Assembly: GCF_002760655.1 (NCBI RefSeq)
Contig: NZ_PDOC01000003.1
Coordinates: 468,276-532,275, forward strand
Origin: Massilia eurypsychrophila
Lineage (GTDB): Bacteria > Pseudomonadota > Gammaproteobacteria > Burkholderiales > Burkholderiaceae_D
Direction of reading: 5' to 3'
DNA: 64,000 nt
Shown one piece after another: positions 39,820 to 49,015 of the stretch; positions within the stretch are counted from its first letter, which is position 1; every line of letters starts with the position of its first letter. The position numbers and the translations under genes were made by a program. The notes under the pieces were generated by a model, which was not told the DNA's origin, ran no database searches, and saw only the letters and a list, made by a program, of their open reading frames with translations.

Positions 39820-40548
<729 letters not shown>

Positions 40549-40559
40549 GGCAGTCCTTA

Positions 40560-42509
40560 TCAATGCGCCGCGAGAGCGGGCGCGGTGTCGTCGCTGCTGC
40601 CGCCGAGGTAGGCTTCGATCACTTTCGGATCGCTCTGGACGGAAGCGGGCGTGCCTTCGGCGATCTTCTGGCCGAAGTCGAGCACCGTGACGGTGTCGGA
40701 GATCGCCATCACCACATCCATGTGGTGCTCGATCAGGATGATGGTGATGCCGTGGTCGCGGATCTTGCGGATGATCGCCATCAGCTCCTTGATGTCGGGC
40801 GCGGTCAGGCCGGCGGCCGGCTCGTCGAGCAGCAGCAGGCGTGGATTGAGGCCCAGCGCGCGGCCGATTTCGAGCAGGCGCTGTTTGCCGTACGGCAGAT
40901 TGCGCGCTTCCTCGTTGGCGAGCGAACCGAGGCCGACGAATTCGAGGATGCTGGCGGCGCGCTGGCGTGCCGCGTGTTCTTCGCGCTTGTAGCGCGGCGT
41001 GTGCGCCATCACGTCGGCCACGTTCGAGTCGAACGTGTGGTGCAGGCCGACCAGCACGTTCTCGGTCGCCGTCATCTCGCCGAACAGCTGCACGTTCTGG
41101 AACGTGCGGGCAATGCCGCCGAGCGCGATCTCGGACGGCGTGCGCCCGGTGATCGCGACGCCGTCGAATTCGACCTTGCCGGCGGTCGGCTGGTAGATCC
41201 CGGTCAGCACGTTCATCATCGTGCTCTTGCCCGAGCCGTTCGGGCCGATCAGGCCGTGCACCGAGCGCTCGGCCACGTTCAGGTCGACCATGTTGAGCGC
41301 CTTCAGGCCGCCGAACTGCATCAGTACCTTGTCCACCTTCAGCAAGGTGGCGCCGGCAGCGCCGGTCTTCATGCCGGCGAACGGGTCGGCGTTGGCCGCG
41401 GCCACTGCCAGCGACTTGTCGTGCACCGCGCCGCGTCCGAGCATGCCGCGCACCCAGCCGACGATACCGTCCTGCAGGTAGTAGACGACGAACAGCGTCA
41501 TCAGGCCGAAGATGGTCAGGCGCCAGTCGGTCACGCTTTCGAGCTTGTACGAGAACACTGCCATGCCGATGGTGGCCACCAGCGGCACCAGCGCGGTGCG
41601 CGGGTTGATGCGTTTGCGTGCGATCGCAATGCCGGCGCCGATCGTGCCCAGCACCGCGGCGGTGACGGCGATCTTGCGGAACAGTTCGATGTCGGACAAC
41701 AGGCTGGGCAGCATTACCACGATCAGCGCGCCCAGCAGCGAACCGATGCGGCTCTTGCGCCCGCCCATGATCACCGCCAGCAGGAACAGGATGGTCAGCT
41801 CGAAGTTGTAGCTGCTCGGCGAGATGTACTCTTCCGAATATGCATACAGGCTGCCGGCCAGGCCGGCCAGCGCCGCGCTGATAACGAATGCGTAGACCTT
41901 GTAGCGGTACACCGACACGCCCATGCAGTCGGACGCGATCGGGCTGTCGCGCAGCGCTTCGAAGGCGCGCCCGAGGTGCGACTTGAGGATGCGGTGCACC
42001 AGGATCAGCGACAGCACCATGAACGCGGCCACCATGTAGAAGTAGCTCACTTCATGCAGCTTCTCGCCCATGATAACGGGTTTCGGGATCTTGATGCCCA
42101 TCGGCCCTTCGGTCAGCCAGGTCATCTCGTTGATCAGGATCGCGATGATGGTGCCGAATGCCAGCGTGACCATGGCCAGGTAGGGGCCCGTCACGCGCAG
42201 CGCCGGCAGCGCCAGGATCGCGCCGAACAGCGCGGTGCCGGCGATACTGGCCGGGATCGCCAGGTACCAGGCCAGGCCCACTTTGAACACCAGCACGCCG
42301 GTGATGTACGAGCCGATGCCGAACAGGCCGGCGTGACCGAGCGAGACCTGGCCGGTGTAGCCGACCACGATGTCGAGGCCGAACAGCAGGATCGCGTAGA
42401 TCAGCACCGTCTGCGCCAGGTGGATGTAATACGGGTTGGTGACGATTTGCGGGAACAGCGCCAGCGCGGCGACTCCCGCCACGCCCAGCAGCAATGATTT
42501 GGTCTTCAT
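40560..42509 (-). CDS. livMG: Fused LivM permease and LivG ATPase
   Basis: About 649 residues from ATG 42509 (a GTG two codons upstream is possible). Residues 1-370 hold the LivM-like permease, with about nine helices and LGHAGLFGIGSYITG, AFEALRDSPIASDCMGVSVYRYK. From about 390 the LivG ATPase follows: GGLKALNMVDLNVAERSVHGLIGPNGSGKST, RTFQNVQLF, ARNLPYGKQRLLEIGRALGLNPRLLLLDEPAAGL. The two are normally separate proteins. There is an extra two-helix segment (VPLVATIGMAVFSYKLE, DWRLTIFGLMTLFVVYYL) before the linker. No stop or frameshift is seen, so the fusion is genuine. Confidence 0.93.
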   Translation of the reverse strand: MKTKSLLLGVAGVAALALFPQIVTNPYYIHLAQTVLIYAILLFGLDIVVGYTGQVSLGHAGLFGIGSYITGVLVFKVGLAWYLAIPASIAGTALFGAILALPALRVTGPYLAMVTLAFGTIIAILINEMTWLTEGPMGIKIPKPVIMGEKLHEVSYFYMVAAFMVLSLILVHRILKSHLGRAFEALRDSPIASDCMGVSVYRYKVYAFVISAALAGLAGSLYAYSEEYISPSSYNFELTILFLLAVIMGGRKSRIGSLLGALIVVMLPSLLSDIELFRKIAVTAAVLGTIGAGIAIARKRINPRTALVPLVATIGMAVFSYKLESVTDWRLTIFGLMTLFVVYYLQDGIVGWVRGMLGRGAVHDKSLAVAAANADPFAGMKTGAAGATLLKVDKVLMQFGGLKALNMVDLNVAERSVHGLIGPNGSGKSTMMNVLTGIYQPTAGKVEFDGVAITGRTPSEIALGGIARTFQNVQLFGEMTATENVLVGLHHTFDSNVADVMAHTPRYKREEHAARQRAASILEFVGLGSLANEEARNLPYGKQRLLEIGRALGLNPRLLLLDEPAAGLTAPDIKELMAIIRKIRDHGITIILIEHHMDVVMAISDTVTVLDFGQKIAEGTPASVQSDPKVIEAYLGGSSDDTAPALAAH

Positions 42510-42511
42510 GG

Positions 42512-43402
42512 TCACACCTTCTTGATCGTGGCTTTACCGAACAGGCCCGCGGGCTTGATCGCCAGGACCAGCAGCAGCAGCAGCAGGCCCGGTACTTCCT
42601 TGTAGCCGGTCGAGACGTAGAAACCGGTGGTCACTTCGGCGATGCCGAGAATCAGGCCGCCGACAACGGCGCCCATGCCGGAGGTCAGGCCGCCGATGAT
42701 CGCGACGGCGAACGCCTTCAGGCCGAGCGAGGCGCCCATGGTGGCGCCGGTCAGCGTCAGCGGCGCGACCAGCACGCCGGCAAACGCCGCGGTGGCCGAC
42801 GACAGCGCGTACGAGAACGTGATCACCATGCTGGTGTTGATGCCCATCAGGCCGGCCGCGTCGCGGTCGTTGGCCGTTGCCACCACCGCTTTGCCGTAGA
42901 TCGACTTGCGGTTGAACAGTTCGACCGCCAGCATGATCGCCAGCGCGCCGACGATCACCGCCACCTGCATCGGCTGCACATTGGCGCCGAGGACCTGGAA
43001 CGGGGTCGAGCTGAGGGGGGAAGGGAAGGTCAGGTCGTCCTTGCCCCAGATATTTTCGGCCACGTTCTTGAAGATGATCGCCAGCGCGATGGTCGACATG
43101 ATCCAGCCGAATTCCGATTTGATCTTGATGGCCGGGCGCACCCCGATCCATTCGACGAACATGCCTTGCAGCGCGCCGAACACCAGGACGATCGGAATCA
43201 TCAACAGGTAGCTCATGTACGGGCCGCCGTGAAAGGTGCTCACTAGCGACAGGCCGACCAGTGCGCCGAGCATCAGCGATTCGCCCTGGCCGAAGTTGAG
43301 GGTGCCGGAGGTGGCAAATGTCAGTTGGTAGCCGAACGCGATGACGGCATAAATCATGCCGAGCGCGATCCCGCTAAAGACTAGCTGTAAAAGAATTTCC
43401 AT
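42512..43402 (-). CDS. livH: Branched-chain amino acid ABC transporter permease LivH
   Basis: 296 residues, about eight helices. FSGIALGMIYAVIAFGYQLTFATSGTLNFGQGESLMLGALVG and the cytoplasmic loop AVVATANDRDAAGLMGINTSMVITFSYALSSATAAFAGVL are LivH hallmarks. It forms the heterodimeric membrane pore with the LivM part downstream. ATG 43402 has GGAT nine bases before; a TTG four codons upstream is the alternative. Two bases separate its stop from the livMG ATG. Confidence 0.92.
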   Translation of the reverse strand: MEILLQLVFSGIALGMIYAVIAFGYQLTFATSGTLNFGQGESLMLGALVGLSLVSTFHGGPYMSYLLMIPIVLVFGALQGMFVEWIGVRPAIKIKSEFGWIMSTIALAIIFKNVAENIWGKDDLTFPSPLSSTPFQVLGANVQPMQVAVIVGALAIMLAVELFNRKSIYGKAVVATANDRDAAGLMGINTSMVITFSYALSSATAAFAGVLVAPLTLTGATMGASLGLKAFAVAIIGGLTSGMGAVVGGLILGIAEVTTGFYVSTGYKEVPGLLLLLLVLAIKPAGLFGKATIKKV

Positions 43403-43498
43403 GATTTCATCCAATGGGGGGCGCGGACGCCACCGGTCAACAAGAAAATGGCCAGGCTTGACTGCGCAAGGCTGGCCACGGAAACGCGGGAACGGTAC

Positions 43499-44656
43499 TT
43501 ACTTTGCCAGGATGACGCGGCCACCTTTGACTTCACCGAACACGGTGTTGTTCAGGTTGATCGCTTCGTGGTCGTCCTTGGTGTATGGCTTGCTGTAAGT
43601 GGTCACCACGCCTTCGACTTTCTCGGACAGGTTTTCCAGTGCGGCCTTCACTTTCGGGCCGTCGGTGGAGCCGGCCTGCTTCATGGCCGCGGCCAGCAGG
43701 TAGACCGAGTCGTAGCCCTGCGCTGCCGACACGCCGGAAGGCATGCGGTCGCCCGTCGGCTTGTACGTCTTGATGTACGACTCGATGAACGCCTTGCGCT
43801 TTGGCGTGCTGGAGTCCTGGATGAAGGTCTGCGGCATGCGGGTGCCGTCGCCGTTCTTGCCGGCGTTGTCGATGAAATTACCCATCGCCAGTGTCCAGCT
43901 GCCGATCAGCGGTACTTTCCAGCCCAGTTTTTCCATGCCGTTGGCGATCTGCGCCAGTTCCGGGCCGATGCCGTAGGTCAGCACGACTTGCGCGCCGGCC
44001 TGCTTCGCTTTCAGCAGCTGGGCCGTCATGTCGACGTCCTTGATGTTGTATTTTTCGACGGTGACGGCGGTGATGCCTTTCAGCTTCAATGCTTTTTCGA
44101 CGTCTTCGCGGCCCAACTGGCCGTAGTTGGTCGAGTCGGCCAGGATGGCGACCTTGGTGAACTTGCGGCGGCCGACGGCTTCTTCGACGATCATCGACGA
44201 CTGGATCTGGTCGTTGGCCGAGTTGCGGAAGATGTAGTTCTCCGGCTCCTTGGCGAACTGCTGGGTGATGATCGAGCCGGTTGCCACGTTGTTCATGACA
44301 GGGATCTTCGCTTCCTGGTAGAAACGCTGCGACGCCAGCGCCACGCCGGTGTTGATGTAGCCGACCGTGGCGACGACTTTTTCCTTGTTGATCAGTTCCT
44401 GGGCGATCTGCACGCCGCGCTCTGGCTTGGCTTCGTCGTCGCGCTCGATAAGCTGGATCTGGCGGCCCAGCACGCCGCCCTTGGCGTTGATTTCGGCCGC
44501 GGCCAGCTTGACGCCGTCACGCATCGATACGCCCATCGGCGCCGAGCCGCCGGTAAATGGTCCGGCGACGCCGATCTTGATCGGTTCCGCGGCCATGGCC
44601 GACATCGAAAAACCCAGTGCTACGCCCGCAACGATTGCTTTCAACTTGAAATTCAT
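43499..44656 (-). CDS. livK: Periplasmic branched-chain amino acid binding protein
   Basis: 385 residues. Signal peptide cut near AMA-AEPIKIG. KIGVAGPFTGGSAPMGVSMRDGVKLAAAEINAKGGVLGRQIQLIERDDEAKPE and VVATVGYINTGVALASQRFYQEAKIPVMNNVATGS match the Leu/Ile/Val-binding family (Peripla_BP_6). Actual ligand could be a branched-chain amino acid, another amino acid or an amide. It is the first gene of livK-H-MG-F-eamA on the minus strand; a 96-bp gap to livH is typical for binding protein mRNA hairpins. Confidence 0.92.
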   Translation of the reverse strand: MNFKLKAIVAGVALGFSMSAMAAEPIKIGVAGPFTGGSAPMGVSMRDGVKLAAAEINAKGGVLGRQIQLIERDDEAKPERGVQIAQELINKEKVVATVGYINTGVALASQRFYQEAKIPVMNNVATGSIITQQFAKEPENYIFRNSANDQIQSSMIVEEAVGRRKFTKVAILADSTNYGQLGREDVEKALKLKGITAVTVEKYNIKDVDMTAQLLKAKQAGAQVVLTYGIGPELAQIANGMEKLGWKVPLIGSWTLAMGNFIDNAGKNGDGTRMPQTFIQDSSTPKRKAFIESYIKTYKPTGDRMPSGVSAAQGYDSVYLLAAAMKQAGSTDGPKVKAALENLSEKVEGVVTTYSKPYTKDDHEAINLNNTVFGEVKGGRVILAK

Positions 44657-44840
44657 TTTTGCTGTCTCCGAAGTGTTTTTATAGTGCCGTACGCTGGTGC
44701 AGCTCGCCCCATCGATGATTCATTGTATGGGAGCATTTTGCTATCAGCAATGATTTGATGTGACAATTCACGCATCGCAACCATGTAAGGAAATGGTAAG
44801 CAAACACAGGTAGGAACTAGGGGAGGCGCGGCGCAAATAC

Positions 44841-44870
44841 AGAAAGGCCGCAACTGTGTGCGGCCTCCCC
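44841..44870 (-). terminator. Terminator of the lipoprotein gene
   Basis: GGCCGCA / TGCGGCC arms around a six-base loop (44846-44865). On the minus strand it is followed by TTTCTGTATTT, and it lies 38 bp after the stop of the lipoprotein gene. Convincing intrinsic terminator. The rest of 44657-44840, upstream of livK, holds no gene. Confidence 0.75.
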
Positions 44871-44902
44871 AAAATGGTGCGAAATGTGACTTGTTTAGCC
44901 GC

Positions 44903-45337
44903 TTAGCGATGCCAGCGGGAGCCGATGCCAACCCCGCCCCAGCTGCGCCCGCCGCGGTGGCCATGCCGGCCCCAGCTGCGCCCGAACATGAAGTCGAGTC
45001 CGATCGATACCGGCGGATAATAATAAGCCGGCGCTGGCGCGTACATCGGCGGCGCCACGTAGACTGGTTGCGGCGCGTAGTAGTTGTTCGGCGCATAGCC
45101 CGGCTGCTGTGCATAGGTCGAGATCGGCGGCGCGCTGTACTGGACAGAGGAGCCATTGTCGTAGCCGGCGCCGTAGCGCTCGCGGGTGCCCGGCGGCACT
45201 GGCGTTACCGAAACGACGTGCCACTGGCTCGGATCGGCCGGCGGCGGTGCATACTGGGTGGAATAGTTACGCGAGGCCGGCGCCGTCGCGCAGCCCGCCA
45301 GCACCGCGGCGGCGGCAATTGTCAGCAAGATTTTCAT
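44903..45337 (-). CDS. Proline/tyrosine-rich lipoprotein, unknown function
   Basis: 144 residues. Lipobox VLAGC at about residue 15. The mature part is low complexity: repeated P-Y-A blocks (YAPPPADP, YAPNNYYAPQPVYVAPPMYAPAPAYYYPPV), then a Gly/Arg/His-rich end (SWGRHGHRGGRSWGG). The conserved-looking SIGLDFMFGRSWG may sit in the outer membrane or bind metal. Such proteins are frequent and uncharacterised in Oxalobacteraceae. Single gene with its own terminator. Confidence 0.8.
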   Translation of the reverse strand: MKILLTIAAAAVLAGCATAPASRNYSTQYAPPPADPSQWHVVSVTPVPPGTRERYGAGYDNGSSVQYSAPPISTYAQQPGYAPNNYYAPQPVYVAPPMYAPAPAYYYPPVSIGLDFMFGRSWGRHGHRGGRSWGGVGIGSRWHR

Positions 45338-45434
45338 AGTGTCCTCACGAATTTGATACCAGTACTATAAGAAAATTCAAATTAGCCTGCCACACAATTT
45401 GGCCTTTGTTACAAACCACATGGTACGGAAACAT

Positions 45435-45986
45435 ATGGAACAGACCTTTCTGATCCGCCCGGCAACTGTCACCGACAGTCCGGCACTGCGCGCCCTGATC
45501 GAGCGTTCGGCGGCGGCGCTCAGCGTCGGCTTTTATACTCAGCAACAAACCGCCACGGTCACCCGCGAAGTGTTCGGCGTCGACAGCCAGCTGCTGGCCG
45601 ACGGCACTTACTGCGTCGTCGAAGCGGCCGGCGCCATCGCCGCCTGCGGCGGCTGGGGCAAGCGCTCGACCGGCTTCGGCGGCGACCAGGCCAAATCGGC
45701 GCCGGAGCGGCGGCTCGACCCGGCCACCGAGGCGGCGAAGATCCGCGCCTTTTTCGTCGAGCCGGCGTGGGCGCGCCGCGGCCTCGGCTCGCTGTTGATG
45801 ACCCACTGCGCCGCCGCGGCCGGGGCCGCCGGCTTCAGCATGCTCGAACTGGTGTCGACCTTGCCGGGCGTGCCGCTGTACCGCGCGCTCGGCTTCACCG
45901 ATGTCGAATCGTTCGACCTGCAGCTATCGGGCGGAGTGCGGGTGCCGGTCGTGCGCATGCGCCGCCCGGTGCTGGAGCGGACATGA
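45435..45986 (+). CDS. GNAT family N-acetyltransferase
   Basis: 183 residues from ATG 45435. It starts with TFLIRPATVTDSPALRALIERS, and the acetyl-CoA loop is IRAFFVEPAWARRGLGSLLM (R/Q-x-x-G-x-G/A). LELVSTLPGVPLYRALGFTDVE closes the fold. The acceptor is unknown. Its TGA overlaps the eutB ATG (ATGA), so translation is coupled with the ethanolamine lyase, and it may act on a related amine. Longer start options at 45399 or 45420 lack support. Confidence 0.85.
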   Translation: MEQTFLIRPATVTDSPALRALIERSAAALSVGFYTQQQTATVTREVFGVDSQLLADGTYCVVEAAGAIAACGGWGKRSTGFGGDQAKSAPERRLDPATEAAKIRAFFVEPAWARRGLGSLLMTHCAAAAGAAGFSMLELVSTLPGVPLYRALGFTDVESFDLQLSGGVRVPVVRMRRPVLERT

Positions 45987-47356
45987 CCCAGTACACTCAC
46001 ATGGTCGGCGCCAGGACCTACGCTTTTGCCGACCTGCGCACGCTGATGGCGCGCGCCACGCCGGCCCGCTCCGGCGACGCGCTGGCCGGCCTGATGGCCA
46101 GCAGCGCCGAAGAACGCGTCGCCGCGCAGATGGCGCTGGCGGCGCTGCCGCTGGCCACCTTCCTCAACGATGTCGTCGTCCCCTACGAAGCCGACGAAGT
46201 CACGCGCCTGATCATTGACGGCCACGATGCTGCCGCCTTTGCCGCCATCAGCGGCCTCACTGTCGGCGACTTTCGCAACTGGCTGCTGGCCGACGACGTC
46301 GACTCGGCGGTGCTTGCCGCCGTCGCCCCCGGCATCACGCCCGAAATGGCGGCGGCGGTGTCGAAGATCATGCGCATCCAGGACCTGATCCTGGTCGCCG
46401 CCAAGTGCCGTGTCGTCACCGCGTTTCGCAACACGATCGGCCTGCCCAAGCGCCTGTCGACCCGCCTGCAGCCGAACCATCCCACCGACGACGCCCGCGG
46501 CATCGGCGCCAGCATGCTCGATGGCCTGCTGTACGGCAGCGGCGACGCCGTCATCGGCATCAATCCGGCCACCGACAACCTGGCGCAGATCGTCAAGCTG
46601 CTGACCATGCTCGACCAGGTCATCGACCGCTACGCCATCCCCACCCAGTCCTGCGTGCTGACCCACGTCACCAACACGATTGCCGCCATTGAACGCGGCG
46701 CCCCGGTCGACCTGGTGTTCCAATCGATCGCCGGCACCGAAGCTGCCAACCGCGCCTTCGGCATCGACCTGGCGCTGCTGGCCGAATCCCGAGCGGCGGC
46801 CCTGTCGCTCGGGCGCGGCACGGCCGGCGACAACGTGATGTATTTCGAGAGCGGTCAAGGCAGCGCCCTGTCGGCCAACGCCCACCACGGCGTCGACCAG
46901 CAGACCTGCGAAGCGCGCGCCTACGCCGTCGCGCGCGCCTTCAAGCCGCTGCTGGTGAACTCGGTGGTCGGCTTCATCGGCCCGGAGTACCTGTACGACG
47001 GCAAGCAGATCATCCGCGCCGGCCTGGAAGACCATTTCTGCGCCAAGCTGCTCGGCCTGCCGATGGGCTGCGACGTCTGCTACACCAATCACGCCGAAGC
47101 CGACCAGGACGACATGGACAACCTGCTGACCTTGCTGGCGGCGGCCGGCTGCACCTTCGTGATGGGCGTCGCCGGCGCCGACGACATCATGCTCAATTAT
47201 CAGAGCACCTCGTTCCACGACGCGCTGTATGTGCGCCGCCTGCTGGGACTGAAGCCCGCGCCGGAATTCGAGGCCTGGCTGCAGGCGATGGGAATATCGA
47301 CCGGAGCGGCGCTGCCGGCGCAGTTCCAGCGCGCGCTCGAGGGAATCAAGCCATGA
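45983..47356 (+). CDS. eutB: Ethanolamine ammonia-lyase large subunit
   Basis: 457 residues, the usual length. Landmarks: [105 protein letters not shown], and [48 protein letters not shown]. EutB holds the active site of the adenosylcobalamin-dependent enzyme that splits ethanolamine into acetaldehyde and ammonia. Overlaps the GNAT gene upstream and eutC downstream by four bases each. No shell or EutA genes are next to it. Confidence 0.96.
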   Translation: MTQYTHMVGARTYAFADLRTLMARATPARSGDALAGLMASSAEERVAAQMALAALPLATFLNDVVVPYEADEVTRLIIDGHDAAAFAAISGLTVGDFRNWLLADDVDSAVLAAVAPGITPEMAAAVSKIMRIQDLILVAAKCRVVTAFRNTIGLPKRLSTRLQPNHPTDDARGIGASMLDGLLYGSGDAVIGINPATDNLAQIVKLLTMLDQVIDRYAIPTQSCVLTHVTNTIAAIERGAPVDLVFQSIAGTEAANRAFGIDLALLAESRAAALSLGRGTAGDNVMYFESGQGSALSANAHHGVDQQTCEARAYAVARAFKPLLVNSVVGFIGPEYLYDGKQIIRAGLEDHFCAKLLGLPMGCDVCYTNHAEADQDDMDNLLTLLAAAGCTFVMGVAGADDIMLNYQSTSFHDALYVRRLLGLKPAPEFEAWLQAMGISTGAALPAQFQRALEGIKP

Positions 47357-48141
47357 GCGTCATCACGAATCCATGGGCCCAGCTGCGCCGCTTCACCGCC
47401 GCCCGCATCGCGCTGGGCCGCAGCGGCGTGAGCCTGCCGACGGCGCCGCAGCTGGCATTTCAGCTGGCGCACGCGCAGGCCCGCGACGCGGTGCACCTGG
47501 AACTTGACGACGCCACCCTGGCGCAGGACCTGGCGGGCGCGCTTGGCCTGCCATGCATTCGGCTGCACAGCGCCGCGCCCGACCGCGCCACCTACTTGCG
47601 CCGGCCGGACCTGGGCCGCCGGCTCGATCCGGCGTCGGCGTCGACGCTCGGGGGCGGACGCTTCGACATCGGCTTCGTCGTCGCCGACGGCCTGTCTGCG
47701 CTCGCGATCGAGCGGCATGCCTTGCCATTCCTGCGCTGCTGGCTTGACACGCTGGCGCCGGCATCGCTGTCGGTCGCGCCGCTGGCGATCGTCAAGCAGG
47801 CAAGGGTGGCCGTCGGCGACGAAGTCGCGCAGCTGCTCGGCGTGGACCTGGTGGTGGTGTTGATCGGCGAGCGCCCCGGCCTCAGCTCGCCCGACAGCAT
47901 GGGCCTGTACCTGACCTGGCAACCGCGGGTCGACATGACCGACGAACGGCGCAACTGCATCTCGAACGTGCGGCCGGAAGGGTTGGATTACGATAGCGCC
48001 GCGCGCAAACTTCACTATCTGGTTGCCGAAGCGCGCCGGCGTGGCTTGTCCGGCATTGCGCTGAAAGACGACAGCGACGATGCCGCAGCAACCCTCGACG
48101 TCCAGGCGAACTTTCTGCTCTCAAACGGGTCTGACACATAG
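47353..48141 (+). CDS. eutC: Ethanolamine ammonia-lyase small subunit
   Basis: 262 residues. [57 protein letters not shown], and [24 protein letters not shown] are all EutC signatures. EutC completes the cobalamin site of the lyase. The TAG stop (48139-48141) lies inside the loop of a GTCTGACAC / GTGTCAGAC palindrome, and the last residues (NGSDT) are encoded by that repeat. ATGA overlap with eutB. Confidence 0.95.
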   Translation: MSVITNPWAQLRRFTAARIALGRSGVSLPTAPQLAFQLAHAQARDAVHLELDDATLAQDLAGALGLPCIRLHSAAPDRATYLRRPDLGRRLDPASASTLGGGRFDIGFVVADGLSALAIERHALPFLRCWLDTLAPASLSVAPLAIVKQARVAVGDEVAQLLGVDLVVVLIGERPGLSSPDSMGLYLTWQPRVDMTDERRNCISNVRPEGLDYDSAARKLHYLVAEARRRGLSGIALKDDSDDAAATLDVQANFLLSNGSDT

Positions 48142-48149
48142 TGTCAGAC
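48129..48149. repeat. GTCAGAC palindrome, member 3, at the eutC stop
   Basis: Perfect 9-bp arms GTCTGACAC / GTGTCAGAC with ATA loop. It lies between the convergent eutC and serB genes and includes the eutC stop codon. TTCTTC follows on the plus strand, so it may also terminate transcription. Confidence 0.65.
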
Positions 48150-48160
48150 TTCTTCAACGC

Positions 48161-49009
48161 TTAGGCGAGGATGGCGACAAGGCCATCGAGGCCCGAAAAG
48201 TTCAGTGCCACGCCCGCCTGGGCACGGACCACCGGCTTCGCGCGAAACGCCACCGACAGGCCAGCGACCGACATCATCTTCAGGTCGTTGGCGCCGTCCC
48301 CCATCACGATTGCCTGCTGCGTGCCGATGCCAAGCTCCGCGCAGACGCGTTCCACAGTCTGTTTCTTTACTTCGGCGTCGACAATGCCGCCGACAACGCG
48401 TCCGGTCAGCTTGCCGCCGTCAATTTCCAGCACATTGGCGTGGGCGTAGTCGAGCCCCAGCCGATCGCGCAGGCGCTCGGTAAAGAAGGTGAAGCCGCCG
48501 GACACCAGCAGCGTCTTCAGGCCGGCCGCCTTGACCGCCGCCAGCATCGCTTCGCCGCCCATGGACACTTGCAGGCGCTCGTCGTAGACGCGCTGAAGCG
48601 CGCCGGCGTCGAGTCCCTTCAGCAGCGCCACGCGCCGGGTCAGGCTGGCCGAAAAATCGAGTTCGCCGCGCATGGCGGCCTCGGTGATCGCCGACACCTG
48701 CGGCTTGAGGCCTTGCATGTCGGCGATTTCGTCGATGCATTCGATGGTGATCAGGGTCGAATCCATGTCCATTGCCACCAGGCCGAAATCGGCCAGCCGG
48801 CGCCCGGCGGTGATGAAGGTGGCATCGATGCGCGCCTCGAATGCCGCCAGTTCGACCGCCGCGCGGGTCGCAGCGGAATCGTCGACCGCTTCGGCGCGCA
48901 GCGCGTGCGCGCCCAGTTCGGCCAGGCGCGCCGGCTGTGCCAGCGCGGCGATGCGTTCAAGTGCCGGGAAGGTCGCGCCGGGGCCCTGCAAAACCAGGTT
49001 CATCGTCAT
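48161..49009 (-). CDS. serB: Phosphoserine phosphatase SerB
   Basis: 282 residues. HAD motif I is VAMDMDSTLITIECIDE (nucleophile Asp), motif II LLVSGGFTFF, motif III lysine in KKQTVER, and motif IV IVMGDGANDLKMMSVAG. The N-terminal 70 residues are a less conserved regulatory region. It makes L-serine from O-phosphoserine. Six bases downstream of mfd on the same strand, possibly co-transcribed. The ATG at 49003 two codons on is an alternative start. Confidence 0.94.
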   Translation of the reverse strand: MTMNLVLQGPGATFPALERIAALAQPARLAELGAHALRAEAVDDSAATRAAVELAAFEARIDATFITAGRRLADFGLVAMDMDSTLITIECIDEIADMQGLKPQVSAITEAAMRGELDFSASLTRRVALLKGLDAGALQRVYDERLQVSMGGEAMLAAVKAAGLKTLLVSGGFTFFTERLRDRLGLDYAHANVLEIDGGKLTGRVVGGIVDAEVKKQTVERVCAELGIGTQQAIVMGDGANDLKMMSVAGLSVAFRAKPVVRAQAGVALNFSGLDGLVAILA

Positions 49010-49015
49010 GGGTGA

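Noticed and set aside
40563..42497. 644-codon plus-strand frame opposite livMG
   Set aside because: Antisense shadow of a GC-rich gene; no motifs, extreme Asp/His/Gln/Arg composition.
45983..48141. Ethanolamine microcompartment locus
   Set aside because: No shell-protein genes or EutA/EutE/EutG nearby.
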